A DNA stretch of 64,000 bases from an uncultured Pelagibacteraceae bacterium (GCA_902635515.1 CACPOD010000004.1:41548-105547), one strand, 5' to 3'. Shown: positions 52,957-61,977, numbered from the stretch's first letter. Notes: a model not told the origin generated them from the sequence alone. A program made the numbers and translations.

Positions 52957-53241
52957 ATGGAAAAAGAAATGTTAGTAGTAGCAAAGTTAAAAGAAGGTAC
53001 TTTTGAAAAATTCATGGGATTTATGCAATCTCCTGAAGGACTTGCTGAAAGAGCAAAAGTTGCAGTGGTTGAAAAAACAATTGGAACTGTAACTCCAGAC
53101 AAAAGTACTGTAATGTTTAAAATATTTTGTACTGATGAAGCTGCACTTCATAAGTTTATAGAAGGTACCGAGGTATCAAAGCCAATAATGGATGAAGTGT
53201 TAGACAGTTACTCAATATATGATTTAACTAAGGTTAAATAG
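52957..53241 (+). CDS. Small protein, possible DUF3764/ferredoxin-like barrel
   Basis: A 94-residue cytoplasmic protein: 'MLVVAKLKEGTFEKFMGFMQ', then 'TVMFKIFCTDEAALHKFIEG' and 'ILDEVLDSYSIYDLTKV'-like end (IMDEVLDSYSIYDL). The pattern of strand-helix-strand-helix repeats resembles dimeric alpha/beta-barrel proteins (DUF3764 type). An AAAGGAG ribosome site precedes it. Function unknown. Confidence 0.5.
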   Translation: MEKEMLVVAKLKEGTFEKFMGFMQSPEGLAERAKVAVVEKTIGTVTPDKSTVMFKIFCTDEAALHKFIEGTEVSKPIMDEVLDSYSIYDLTKVK

Positions 53242-53252
53242 AAAGGAATAAC

Positions 53253-53573
53253 ATGTCTATATTAGAGAAATATAGTGCTGCTTTGAAAAATAAAGATGAA
53301 GCAGTAATGAATGAGCTTTTGCATGATGATTTTAAATTCACAATGCACAAGTCAGGAAATGTTTTAACTAAAAGTGATGTTATCAAATGGGCGATGAGTG
53401 GTGATATTAATCAAGATAAGGTTAGAATTGTTTATGAAAATAACGAAGTTGGTATTCACCATGCATTTGTAACATTTAATGATGGTAATGTTGAGGCGGT
53501 AATGGCAGTTTATAAATATGATAATGGAAAAATTGTCAGTTTAGAAACTGGTGCTACACCAATACCAAAATAA
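53253..53573 (+). CDS. SnoaL-like (NTF2-fold) protein
   Basis: A 106-residue single-domain NTF2-like protein: 'LEKYSAALKNKDEAVMNELL' and 'MHKSGNVLTKSDVIKWAMSG', ending in a beta-sheet run ('MAVYKYDNGKIVSLETGATP'). Small members of this fold include polyketide cyclases, ketosteroid isomerases and epoxide hydrolases; catalytic residues cannot be assigned. The following isomerase-like gene starts right at its stop codon. Confidence 0.62.
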   Translation: MSILEKYSAALKNKDEAVMNELLHDDFKFTMHKSGNVLTKSDVIKWAMSGDINQDKVRIVYENNEVGIHHAFVTFNDGNVEAVMAVYKYDNGKIVSLETGATPIPK

Positions 53574-54164
53574 GTGAGTGAAATTGATTTTTATTTTTCG
53601 ATAGGAAGCACATATACCTATCTATCCGTAACTAGAATACTTGATGTTGAAAAACAACATCAAGTAAAATTTAACTGGAAACCTTTTTCAGTAAGAGCAA
53701 TCATGAAAGAAATGAACAATATCCCATTTCCAAAGGATAAAATGAATAAAGTTAATTACATGTGGAGAGATATTGAAAGAAGAGCTAAAGGTTATGGTTT
53801 TTTTGCTAAAACGCCAGTTCCCTATCCATTATCAGAATTTGATTTAGCAAACCAAATTGCAATCCTTGGTTTTGAAAAAGGTTGGGGAGAAAAATTTGTT
53901 ATTCTTACTTATAAAAAATGGTTTCAAGAAGGTAAAGAACCAGCCATCGAACCAAGTATCTCGGAAGTTTGCTCAGAATTAAAACTTGATAAAGATGAAA
54001 TTGTCTCTGAAGCAAAATCATCAGATATAGAAACAAAATACAAAGAAAACACAAACTTGGCTCGTGAAAATAAAATATTTGGCAGTCCATCTTTTATTGT
54101 AAAAAATGAACTCTTTTGGGGAGATGATAGAATGGAAGATGCTATTAAATGGTCTCTTAAATAA
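53574..54164 (+). CDS. DsbA-fold 2-hydroxychromene-2-carboxylate isomerase family protein
   Basis: A 196-residue protein starting at a GTG immediately after the stop of the SnoaL gene. The N-terminal 'FYFSIGSTYTYLS' holds the glutathione-binding/catalytic serines in place of the CxxC of DsbA, and 'FGSPSFIVKNELFWGDDRME' near the end is the family's cis-proline region. These kappa-class-like proteins isomerise aromatic-ring metabolites with glutathione or act as glutathione transferases. The in-context substrate is unknown. It is the last gene of the five-gene run. Confidence 0.78.
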   Translation: MSEIDFYFSIGSTYTYLSVTRILDVEKQHQVKFNWKPFSVRAIMKEMNNIPFPKDKMNKVNYMWRDIERRAKGYGFFAKTPVPYPLSEFDLANQIAILGFEKGWGEKFVILTYKKWFQEGKEPAIEPSISEVCSELKLDKDEIVSEAKSSDIETKYKENTNLARENKIFGSPSFIVKNELFWGDDRMEDAIKWSLK

Positions 54165-54202
54165 TTCTATATATTCTCCTTAAATTCATTTAAAGTCTCG
54201 AA

Positions 54203-54535
54203 ATGAGTCTTGCAACTTCATATTTATTTTTAGGCACTGCAGTTTTTTTGGGTGTTACCTCAAATAGTTTTGCTAAAAGTGCTGAAGGCTTTACTCTTCT
54301 TTTTCCAAGTATAATTACAGCAATCACAATTGTATTATGTATGTACGCACTTTCATTAGTAATGAAAAATATTCCAATGGGAATTACTTATGCTTCCTTT
54401 GCAGGCTTAACAATTATAGCAACTGTTGTTGTGGGTATAATTAGATTTAATCAAGTACCCAATTTATATTCATTAATTGGTTTAGCTTTTATTATTGTTG
54501 GTGTTTTAATGGTTAACCTGTTAGGTAATAATTAA
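54203..54535 (+). CDS. SMR-family (EmrE/SugE-like) transporter lacking the essential glutamate
   Basis: A 110-residue four-helix membrane protein. The sequence 'YLFLGTAVFLGVTSNSFAKS' aligns to EmrE's first helix, but the membrane-embedded glutamate (EmrE E14) falls on G17, with the motif GVTSNSFAKSAEGFT. The rest is normal: 'IPMGITYASFAGLTIIATVV' and 'VLMVNLLGNN'. Without the glutamate it cannot do the usual proton/drug exchange. It is separated by one base from the DUF2798 gene. Possibly half of a hetero-oligomer with the second SMR protein. Confidence 0.78.
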   Translation: MSLATSYLFLGTAVFLGVTSNSFAKSAEGFTLLFPSIITAITIVLCMYALSLVMKNIPMGITYASFAGLTIIATVVVGIIRFNQVPNLYSLIGLAFIIVGVLMVNLLGNN

Positions 54536-54536
54536 T

Positions 54537-54764
54537 ATGATTAATAAAAAATATGCTCAGCTATTATTCATGATTTTTATGTCCTTTGGCATGAGTGTGA
54601 TTATGAGTGGCGTTGTAGTTGCTGTAAACACCGGAGTTACAGATGGCTTTATAAGTAGATGGTTTTATTCTTGGATGTTTGCATTTCCAATTGCTTTAAT
54701 TGCTGCCTTTACAATGGCTCCAATAATTAGGCCATTAGTTAATAAAATTGCATCAAAAGAATAA
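54537..54764 (+). CDS. DUF2798 small membrane protein
   Basis: A 75-residue protein with two hydrophobic helices. 'IMSGVVVAVNTGVTDGFISR' and 'FAFPIALIAAFTMAPIIRPL' match the DUF2798 pattern (MSGVVxxxNTG...ARW...AWxxAFPxA). It is one base after the first SMR gene and two bases before the second. Its function is unknown; here it may be a third component of the SMR complex. Confidence 0.75.
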   Translation: MINKKYAQLLFMIFMSFGMSVIMSGVVVAVNTGVTDGFISRWFYSWMFAFPIALIAAFTMAPIIRPLVNKIASKE

Positions 54765-54766
54765 CC

Positions 54767-55102
54767 ATGAAACCTTTATTTGGTTATATATTTTTAGCTA
54801 TAGGGATTTCTTTTGGTATTGCATCAAATAGTTTAGCTAAAATTTCAGAAGGGTTTACCAAACTTACACCATCGGTTTTATGTATCTTGTTTATGTGTAT
54901 TACGATGTTTTCAATAGCAAAAGCTATGCATGCTCTTCCTGTAGGTTTTGCTTACGCTACATATAGCGGCTTAACTGTAACTGGAGTTGTGCTTTTTGCT
55001 GTATTAAAATTAAATCAAGTTCCTAATCTATATGGAATAATTGGAATTATCTTAATTATTATTGGTGTAATAATGGTTAATTATTTAGGACGACTGAACT
55101 GA
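54767..55102 (+). CDS. SMR-family transporter, second copy, also lacking the essential glutamate
   Basis: A 111-residue paralogue of the SMR protein at 54203-54535, about 45 percent similar by eye. Again the glutamate position is glycine (G17, 'FGIASNSLAKISEGFT'). The fourth helix 'IIGIILIIIGVIMVNYLGRL' is typical. The shared GxxSNSxAK motif marks a distinct SMR subgroup. Its 3' end overlaps the convergent DUF952 gene by 22 bases. Confidence 0.78.
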   Translation: MKPLFGYIFLAIGISFGIASNSLAKISEGFTKLTPSVLCILFMCITMFSIAKAMHALPVGFAYATYSGLTVTGVVLFAVLKLNQVPNLYGIIGIILIIIGVIMVNYLGRLN

Positions 55103-55452
55103 TACTTTTTTAAAATCTCTGGAAGCTCATGTCTTCCATCTTCATTTAATGGTAATTCATATTCATCAACCACTGTATTAGTATCTAATGGTGAATATAA
55201 ATGAGGATACATATCTCCATTGGATGCTTGTTCCCATAGTAAATGTTCAAGCTTAAAAGCATTTACTCTTAACAAGATTAGATTTTCTTTTTTGGGGTAA
55301 TGTTTATTTAAAGTTTCCTCTACCTGATCCTCTTCTGAAAAGTGAATATATCCATCTTTAATATCTTTTTCTGACCCACCATAAGTTCCAGATTGTTTGG
55401 CCTTTTGCCACTCATCTTTGTCTATAACTTTGAAAATAAATTCTAAATTCAT
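55081..55452 (-). CDS. DUF952 family protein
   Basis: A 123-residue cytoplasmic protein. 'FIFKVIDKDEWQKAKQSGTY' at the start, 'KDGYIHFSEEDQVEETLNKH', 'LILLRVNAFKL' and 'MYPHLYSPLDTNTVV' are the blocks of DUF952, a small family of unknown biochemical function. It starts one base after the stop of the DUF924 gene and is probably cotranscribed. Confidence 0.83.
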   Translation of the reverse strand: MNLEFIFKVIDKDEWQKAKQSGTYGGSEKDIKDGYIHFSEEDQVEETLNKHYPKKENLILLRVNAFKLEHLLWEQASNGDMYPHLYSPLDTNTVVDEYELPLNEDGRHELPEILKKYQFSRPK

Positions 55453-55453
55453 T

Positions 55454-56017
55454 TCACCAAGAAGAATTTGGACCTTTTAAGAATTCTATTTCTTCTTCAT
55501 TAGACTCTCTTCCTAAAATTTCATTTCTATGAGGATATCTATGAAATTGTCTAATTACTTTTGTATGATCTTGCCAAAATTTTTTTATTTCATTGTATCC
55601 TTCGTGTTCTCTTAAATATTTATTTAACAAATAATAAGCCATTTCATGATCACTAATTTCCTCACTATGAATTAAAGGTAACAACATAAATAATCTTTGA
55701 TTTACATTCATAGCTTCTAAATAACCTGAATAAACTGCATCATTTACAATCAATCTAGTTTTTTGATCTTGAGCAAAAGCTTTTTTGTCATTTCTAAACA
55801 TATTTCTTGAAAACTGATCAAACAAAATTACTAACGCCAGACAACTCATAGGATTATCTTGCCAATCATCATATTCATTTTGACACGCTAATTCATAGTC
55901 TTTTAAAAAATTGTCTTTTATTTTTTGATCAAACTTTTCATCTTTTTTGAACCGCATTTCAGATGGGGTTTCTTTAAACCAGAAATCTAGAATTACTTGT
56001 GCTCTTTCTGGTATCAT
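55454..56017 (-). CDS. DUF924 family protein
   Basis: A 187-residue helical cytoplasmic protein. 'RAQVILDFWFKETPSEMRFK' at the start, 'ALVILFDQFSRNMFRNDKKA', 'MLLPLIHSEEISDHEMAYYL' and 'VIRQFHRYPHRNEILGRESN' are the DUF924 signature blocks. It overlaps the HisN-like gene upstream by four bases. No clear enzymatic function known. Confidence 0.85.
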   Translation of the reverse strand: MIPERAQVILDFWFKETPSEMRFKKDEKFDQKIKDNFLKDYELACQNEYDDWQDNPMSCLALVILFDQFSRNMFRNDKKAFAQDQKTRLIVNDAVYSGYLEAMNVNQRLFMLLPLIHSEEISDHEMAYYLLNKYLREHEGYNEIKKFWQDHTKVIRQFHRYPHRNEILGRESNEEEIEFLKGPNSSW

Positions 56018-56811
56018 TCAGCTAATGGTTTTAATAATTTTAAAATTTTTTTATGATTGGCTTTATTATTTGAAACAATAATATTTCCTCCAACAACAGG
56101 GTTTTTATTTCCCCAAGTCGTTACTATTGCTCCTGCTGCTCTTACAATTGGCATTATAGGATGAATATCCCAAATCTTGTTTGCGCATTGTGCAACCATT
56201 TCAAGCCTGCCTTCTGCTAACTGACAATAAGTCAATGCATCAAAACATGGAAATTGCATTCTTTTAATAAATTTTTGAATTTTTGATTGTTGCTTTAAAG
56301 TTAATTGATTATGAAAAGCAGCGGCTAATTTTGCATTCGTAAAATTTAATTTTGAGTTAACTTTAAGTTTTCTTTTTTTATTATTTTCAAAAACATATGC
56401 AGAATTTTTATTCAAATTTAAATAATATTTTCTCATTTTAGGAAAATTTGCTAATCCTAAAATTGGTTCTCCATTGTAATTTAATGAGATGAGATTGCTC
56501 CAACTAGGATTACCTACAACATATGATCTAGTTCCATCAATTGGATCAATCACCCATGAAAACTCACTCTTTGTATTTTTGTGACCATATTCCTCCCCTA
56601 TAATTTGGTGATTTGGGAATTTTTTTGAAATTTTTGATCTTATGAATTTTTCAAAGGCTTTATCTGATGTTGTTACAGGATCGTAACCTTTGCCTTTCAT
56701 CTTGTTGGTTATCTTGAATGGCTTATCTAACTTGGCGTAATAAAACTTAGTTAAATCTTTAGCAAGTTGATTTAAAAAGCTTGCGTATATTGGATATTTT
56801 TTTTGTATCAA
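56014..56811 (-). CDS. Inositol monophosphatase family protein (histidinol-phosphatase HisN-like)
   Basis: A 265-residue lithium-sensitive-type phosphatase fold protein. The metal site is in 'IIGEEYGH' (E-E), 'WVIDPIDGTRSYVVGNPSWS' (DPxDGT) and a C-terminal 'IWDIHPIMPIVRAAGAIVTT' (WD...AGG-like). This grade of family includes the HisN histidinol-phosphatase and inositol monophosphatase. The 'DGTRSYVxGxPxW' form favours HisN. It heads a minus-strand operon of unknown genes (DUF924, DUF952). Confidence 0.8.
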   Translation of the reverse strand: MIQKKYPIYASFLNQLAKDLTKFYYAKLDKPFKITNKMKGKGYDPVTTSDKAFEKFIRSKISKKFPNHQIIGEEYGHKNTKSEFSWVIDPIDGTRSYVVGNPSWSNLISLNYNGEPILGLANFPKMRKYYLNLNKNSAYVFENNKKRKLKVNSKLNFTNAKLAAAFHNQLTLKQQSKIQKFIKRMQFPCFDALTYCQLAEGRLEMVAQCANKIWDIHPIMPIVRAAGAIVTTWGNKNPVVGGNIIVSNNKANHKKILKLLKPLAE

Positions 56812-56888
56812 ATTTTTTCACTATGAACTCTTACTATTTAATTTATGTTGATTAAAGTTAAATTTTAAATAATCCTTGGCTTACTATT

Positions 56889-57992
56889 ATGAAAATTGAG
56901 CTAATTGAAAATAAGGTTTATTTTAATAATGGATCTGAAAAAAAAGAAATTCACCCATTCTGGTTACGAGAAAGAGTTAATGGTGAGGAGTATTTAGATA
57001 AAGGAACTCAACAAAGACTTTTTGATCCTACTTTTTTAAGTAATGATATATCAATTAATAAAGTAAACCTTAATGAAAAATATCTAGAGGTTAATTTTAA
57101 TGATGGTGTTAATTCAAAACTTGAAATTGACAAAATTGCTTCTGAATTTTCTAAAGAAGATATTGTAATTAGATCTATTGAAAAAACTAAATGGGACTCA
57201 ACTTTAAAAAATATAAAAAATTTTAAATACCAAGAAAATTTTTATGAAAGTAAAGAGATGCATGATCTACTTGTGTCGTTTTATAAATTTGGTTTTGTAA
57301 TAGTAAAAAATATTCCAACATCTAAAAATTACATTGTTGAATTTGCAAATTCAATAGGCAGTGTTCGGAGAACAAATTTTGGTGAATATTTTGACGTAAA
57401 ATCTAAACCTGATCCAAACGATCTTGCTTATACTTCATTGGCATTAGCACCTCATACTGACAATCCTTATAGAAATCCTGTACCATGTATTCAAATTTTA
57501 CATTGTATAGAAAGTAAAGTTTCAGGTGGATTATCAACATTGGTGGATGGTTATACAGTTACTGAAGATTTAAAAAATCAATACCCAGAATTTTATAAAA
57601 TTTTAACTGAAGTAAAAGTTAGATTTAGATTTATAGATAAAGAAGTAATTTTAGAGACTATCTCTCCTTTGATTGAACTAAATGAGGATAAGAGTTTCAA
57701 GCAGGTAAGATTTAGTCCTAGATTAGACTATGTTCCACTTTTAGAAAAAGAAAAATTAGATCTTTACTACCAAGCAAGAAAAAAAATATCCGAAATGTAT
57801 AATTCAGATAAATATAGGATTGAATTCAAACTCGAGCCAAAAAACTTAATGATGATGGATAATCACAGACTGCTCCATGGAAGAACAGCTTATGAGACAA
57901 AAGAGGGAGAAAGATTTTTACAAGGTTGTTATATTGATTACGATAGTACAGAGGGAAAACTTAGACACTTAAAAAGAAAGTTTAATCTTTAA
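56889..57992 (+). CDS. Gamma-butyrobetaine dioxygenase/TauD-family oxygenase
   Basis: A 367-residue Fe(II)/2-oxoglutarate oxygenase. The N-terminal domain (residues 1-95) is the DUF971-type region usual for gamma-butyrobetaine hydroxylases ('IHPFWLRERVNGEEYLDKGT'), but the cysteines that normally bind zinc here are missing. The catalytic iron site is H189 and D191 (LAPHTDNPYRNP) and H330 (DNHRLLHGRTAY). The family makes carnitine from gamma-butyrobetaine or oxidises trimethyllysine; other betaine-type compounds are possible. No carnitine genes are adjacent. It converges on azoR with an 11-base overlap. Confidence 0.8.
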   Translation: MKIELIENKVYFNNGSEKKEIHPFWLRERVNGEEYLDKGTQQRLFDPTFLSNDISINKVNLNEKYLEVNFNDGVNSKLEIDKIASEFSKEDIVIRSIEKTKWDSTLKNIKNFKYQENFYESKEMHDLLVSFYKFGFVIVKNIPTSKNYIVEFANSIGSVRRTNFGEYFDVKSKPDPNDLAYTSLALAPHTDNPYRNPVPCIQILHCIESKVSGGLSTLVDGYTVTEDLKNQYPEFYKILTEVKVRFRFIDKEVILETISPLIELNEDKSFKQVRFSPRLDYVPLLEKEKLDLYYQARKKISEMYNSDKYRIEFKLEPKNLMMMDNHRLLHGRTAYETKEGERFLQGCYIDYDSTEGKLRHLKRKFNL

Positions 57993-58569
57993 ACAAATTT
58001 TCTATTTGCGCTTCAGCCTCTTTGATTGATTTTTCATAATCTAGTGCCATTTGGTCTGCACTAATTATATCTACTTTTTCTATACCAAAAAAGTTAAGAA
58101 TAAATTTTAACCAAGGAGTTAAAAAATCTTCTGAACTATTTAGTTTTGTTCCTCCTGAAGTTATAACTAGATATGCATGTTTGTTTTTTAACAATCCTTC
58201 TCTTCTTCCATTTGGTTTAAATCTAAAAGTTTCACCTATACGAGCAGCTAAATCCGACCAGGCTTTAAGAGTTGCTGGAGGTCCATAATTATAAATTGGT
58301 GCAGAAATTATTATGATATCACTCTCTTTTAATTCTTTTACAAGCTTATCAGAAAGCTCAAACATTTTTTTATGTTCTTCTGTTTGGTCTTTTTCATCAA
58401 TATTCATTCCAGACTCTGTAAGCCCACTTACAAAAAGCATCTCATCATCTAAATCTCTATAAATTACCTCATCTTCTGGTTTTTTAATTTTATCTAAAAG
58501 TTTTTTTGCTAAAGCTCTTGAGGTAGAGCCTTTTTTTCTAGCACTGGAATCTATTTGATAAATCTTCAT
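57982..58569 (-). CDS. azoR: FMN-dependent NADH azoreductase
   Basis: A 195-residue flavodoxin-fold protein with 'IYQIDSSARKKGSTSRALAK' at the N terminus, 'DIIIISAPIYNYGPPATLKA' and 'LKNKHAYLVITSGGTKL', the AzoR/AcpD pattern. It reduces quinones or azo compounds with NADH. Length is normal. It starts nine bases after the ccdA gene ends. Confidence 0.88.
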   Translation of the reverse strand: MKIYQIDSSARKKGSTSRALAKKLLDKIKKPEDEVIYRDLDDEMLFVSGLTESGMNIDEKDQTEEHKKMFELSDKLVKELKESDIIIISAPIYNYGPPATLKAWSDLAARIGETFRFKPNGRREGLLKNKHAYLVITSGGTKLNSSEDFLTPWLKFILNFFGIEKVDIISADQMALDYEKSIKEAEAQIENLFKD

Positions 58570-58578
58570 TAATACCTT

Positions 58579-59286
58579 TTATCCGAATTTTTGCATAAAA
58601 GGAAAGATTTCAATTATATAAAATCCTATTGCTTGTAATTGATTAGTTAAAATTAAAATACCTGTAACTAAAAGAGTTATTCCACCAATTTTTGAAATTA
58701 AATTTATGTTTTTCTTAAAATTTTTAGAAAATAATAAGAATCTTTGAATTAAGTATCCAGACAAAACAAAAGGAATAGCAAGACCTAATGAATATGAAAT
58801 TAACAAAATTACAGCTTTTGATAAAGTTTCTTCAATAGATGCTAAAGCTAAAATTGAACCTAAAATTGGACCGATGCATGGTGTCCAGCCAAAACCAAAA
58901 GCAACACCAATCACATATGGAAAAAGAATATTTCTTGATTCTTTTGCATCAAATCTTTTCTCAAAATTTAAATATGGAATATTGATTATTCCAATTAATT
59001 GAAGAGAAAAAATTATAATAATTATTCCGGCTGAAATTCTTAACACTTCTGAATTTTGTAGTAGCGCCTGACCCAAAAAAGATGCTGATGCACCTAAAAG
59101 AACAAATACAGTTGAGAACCCTAAACAAAATAATATTAATGGAAAAAAGTTGATTTTTTTTTGATTTAAAATTTCTTGTAAAGATTGACCAGAGATATAA
59201 GAAATATACCCAGGTATTAAAGGTAGAACACACGGAGACAAAAAACTTATAAGTCCTGCTCCAAAAGCAATTGAGTATTCAAACAT
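58579..59286 (-). CDS. ccdA: Cytochrome c biogenesis protein CcdA (thiol-disulfide membrane carrier)
   Basis: A 235-residue membrane protein with six helices. The two redox cysteines are C19 in SFLSPCVLPLIPGY and C137 in FGWTPCIGPILG, as in CcdA/DsbD. It carries electrons from cytoplasmic thioredoxin to periplasmic thiol partners for cytochrome c maturation. Its ATG abuts the stop of ppc. Confidence 0.9.
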   Translation of the reverse strand: MFEYSIAFGAGLISFLSPCVLPLIPGYISYISGQSLQEILNQKKINFFPLILFCLGFSTVFVLLGASASFLGQALLQNSEVLRISAGIIIIIFSLQLIGIINIPYLNFEKRFDAKESRNILFPYVIGVAFGFGWTPCIGPILGSILALASIEETLSKAVILLISYSLGLAIPFVLSGYLIQRFLLFSKNFKKNINLISKIGGITLLVTGILILTNQLQAIGFYIIEIFPFMQKFG

Positions 59287-61977
59287 TTATCCAGTATTTT
59301 TCATTGCTGCAGAAATACCTGCAATCGATGTCATTAAAGCATCTTCAAGAAATTTTTTATCTAAATTTTTATATTTTTTATTTGTTAATTTATTCATTAC
59401 ATTTGCCTGAAGTATATTTAGCATTTCTGTATAATTATTTCTTATAAATAAGGCTTTTCTAAATTCTTTCCTCTCTTTTACCACTTCTTTGGGAGTAATT
59501 TTATTGTGCAATTTGACCAATGCTTCAAATTGAAATCTTAATTTTTTACCAATTCTTTTCAGTGATGCATCGGCTAAATTATTTTCATAAATAACTGATA
59601 TTTCTGGATCTACTTTGGAAATTACCATATCTAAAATATCCATCGTTGATACAAAGTATGGCCAATTTCTTTCCATGTCAGTCATTGTTCTTTTAAACTT
59701 TTTAATTGATCCATACCTCAATGCTTCAGTTGTACCAAGCCAAGCGGGTAACATTAATCTAATTTGTGTCCAAGCAAATACCCAAGGGATAGCTCTTAAA
59801 CTTTGAATATTATCAACATTCTTTCTTTTGGTTGGTCTTGATCCAATTGCAAGTTTTCCTAGTGATTTATGTGGCGTAACTGTTTTGAAGTAACGAATAA
59901 AATCCTCACTTTGATTTAAGTATTTTCTGTATGAGGATGTTGAAATTTCTGACATTTTTTGAATCAAATCACGCCAATTTGATTTTGATCTTGGTGGTGG
60001 ATTTAAAGAAGCATCCATTACAGAGCCGATATAACTACAAAGGTTATATTCAGCTAAAGGTTTGTATCCATATTTTTGTTGAATCACCTCACCTTGATCA
60101 GTAATTCTTATTTTGCCATTAACTGTTCCTGAAGGTTGTGATTTTAAAGTAGCCTGAATAGGTCCACCTCCTCTTCCTGGAGATCCACCTCTACCATGGA
60201 AGAAAACAAGATCTATTCTATATTTTTTAGCTAAACTTCTAAGCTCCTCTTGAAGTTTATATTGATGCCAACTCGCAGATAATTTTCCAGCATCTTTACT
60301 AGAGTCAGAATATCCAATCATTACTTCCTGCTTTGAATTAATCATTTTTCTATACCATGAAAGTTTGAATAAATTTGTCATTACACCATTAGCATTTTTT
60401 AAATCATCCAAAGTTTCAAAAAGTGGCACGACTCTTAATAAATTTTTGTTTTTTGCCTGCATTTGTAAAAAATAAACAGATAAAATATCAGACGCTGTTG
60501 AGGTCATTGATATTACATATGCACCTAGGCACTCAATTGGTATTTTTGATATCTGTTTAAAAGTATTCCAAACTTCTTTATTTTCTTTATCTTTTATTTT
60601 TATTTTATCTACAAAAAATTTTTTTTCTTTTATAGATTTATTTAATAATTTTACTTTTTCTATTTCAGTTAAAGAAGAATATTTAATATTTTTTTTCTTT
60701 TTAAAAATTTCATTTAAAAGTTTTTCATGTCTATCTGCCTCTTGTCTTATATCTAATCTTGCTAAATTAATTCCAAAACATCTGACTCTTCTCATTAAAT
60801 CTAATAGGTCTGCATTTGCAATATACTCTCCTCTGTTTGCCTTTAATGATTTTCTTACCTCTCTTAATGGAAGTGTTATTTCATTTTTATTTTGAATTAA
60901 TTTTTTTTCATCTAAATCTGCATCGTTATTTAAATGATTTTCAATTAATTGATGGGTTAGTCTTACCTTGTCCCTAATTGGTCTCAAATAAACTCTATAA
61001 GGTTCATAGCTATTTCCTGTTGCTCTTTTAATTTTTGTAGAGCATTCTTCCATTGATAAATCTTGTATCAATTTAGTCAGTTCTTTCTCATATAATTTTG
61101 CAGCTTGCCATCTAGAAAATAAAATTACCTTCTTTGTAACTTCAGCTGTTACATTAGGATTTCCATCTCTATCTCCACCCATCCATGATCCAAATTGAAT
61201 TGGATTAAAATCACGCGGTAAATCTTTCTTTAAATTTTTTCTGAATATGTCATTAAGTCTTTTATAAACTTTAGGAATAGTGTCCCATAGACTATCCTCT
61301 ATAACAGCTAAACCCCACCTCGCTTCATCCAATGGAGATGGTTTAGTCCTTTTAAGTTCATCTGTTTTCCATATTATTGCGATTTCCGCGTAGAGCTTTC
61401 TATTTAATTCGATAATCTTAGACGGATATTTTTTATAAAGATGTCTTTGCTCCATAATTTCAATTAAATTGGCATATTTTTGAATTAAAGTTCTTCTTTT
61501 TACTTCAGTAGGATGAGCGGTAAGTACAATACCTATATCAAGTTTTGTGGCTTGTTCGTAAATTTTTTTATCCGAAATTTTTTTATTTTTAAATAAACTT
61601 TCTATTATATCTTCAATGAAAAGATTTTGATTTTTACTTTTAAAATATGGATTTTCAAATTCATTTAACTTTCTAGATGCATCCAATGACTCAGCTAAAT
61701 TCATTAAATTTAAAATATGTGAAAATGCTCTTGTTAATTTAAATGTATTTTTAGGAGAAAGTTTTTTTACTTCTTTCGAAATTTTTGAAAAAATTTTACT
61801 TTTATTTTTATCTGATAAAGTATTTTTGGATAATAATCTGAATTTTTCAACAATTTCAAAAAAAGCTAAACCTTCCTGATCTTTGATTACTCTTCCAAGA
61901 AAAGTTCCTAATAATCTAATATCTTCTCTTAAAAGCTTTGTTGGTATTCGCTCATAGTAAAGATCTCTTTTCTTCAT
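59287..61977 (-). CDS. ppc: Phosphoenolpyruvate carboxylase
   Basis: An 896-residue anaplerotic enzyme fixing bicarbonate on PEP to give oxaloacetate. Active-site motifs are VLTAHPTEVKRRT near residue 155, 'FGSWMGGDRDGNPNVTAEVT' near 265, and VFFHGRGGSPGRGGGP near 585; the C terminus ends in a glycine (NTG) as usual. The length is normal (about 880-930). It begins in the last 26 bases of the upstream SMP-30 gene, a large overlap for this genome but without a better start. It is followed by ccdA without a gap. Confidence 0.94.
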   Translation of the reverse strand: MKKRDLYYERIPTKLLREDIRLLGTFLGRVIKDQEGLAFFEIVEKFRLLSKNTLSDKNKSKIFSKISKEVKKLSPKNTFKLTRAFSHILNLMNLAESLDASRKLNEFENPYFKSKNQNLFIEDIIESLFKNKKISDKKIYEQATKLDIGIVLTAHPTEVKRRTLIQKYANLIEIMEQRHLYKKYPSKIIELNRKLYAEIAIIWKTDELKRTKPSPLDEARWGLAVIEDSLWDTIPKVYKRLNDIFRKNLKKDLPRDFNPIQFGSWMGGDRDGNPNVTAEVTKKVILFSRWQAAKLYEKELTKLIQDLSMEECSTKIKRATGNSYEPYRVYLRPIRDKVRLTHQLIENHLNNDADLDEKKLIQNKNEITLPLREVRKSLKANRGEYIANADLLDLMRRVRCFGINLARLDIRQEADRHEKLLNEIFKKKKNIKYSSLTEIEKVKLLNKSIKEKKFFVDKIKIKDKENKEVWNTFKQISKIPIECLGAYVISMTSTASDILSVYFLQMQAKNKNLLRVVPLFETLDDLKNANGVMTNLFKLSWYRKMINSKQEVMIGYSDSSKDAGKLSASWHQYKLQEELRSLAKKYRIDLVFFHGRGGSPGRGGGPIQATLKSQPSGTVNGKIRITDQGEVIQQKYGYKPLAEYNLCSYIGSVMDASLNPPPRSKSNWRDLIQKMSEISTSSYRKYLNQSEDFIRYFKTVTPHKSLGKLAIGSRPTKRKNVDNIQSLRAIPWVFAWTQIRLMLPAWLGTTEALRYGSIKKFKRTMTDMERNWPYFVSTMDILDMVISKVDPEISVIYENNLADASLKRIGKKLRFQFEALVKLHNKITPKEVVKERKEFRKALFIRNNYTEMLNILQANVMNKLTNKKYKNLDKKFLEDALMTSIAGISAAMKNTG

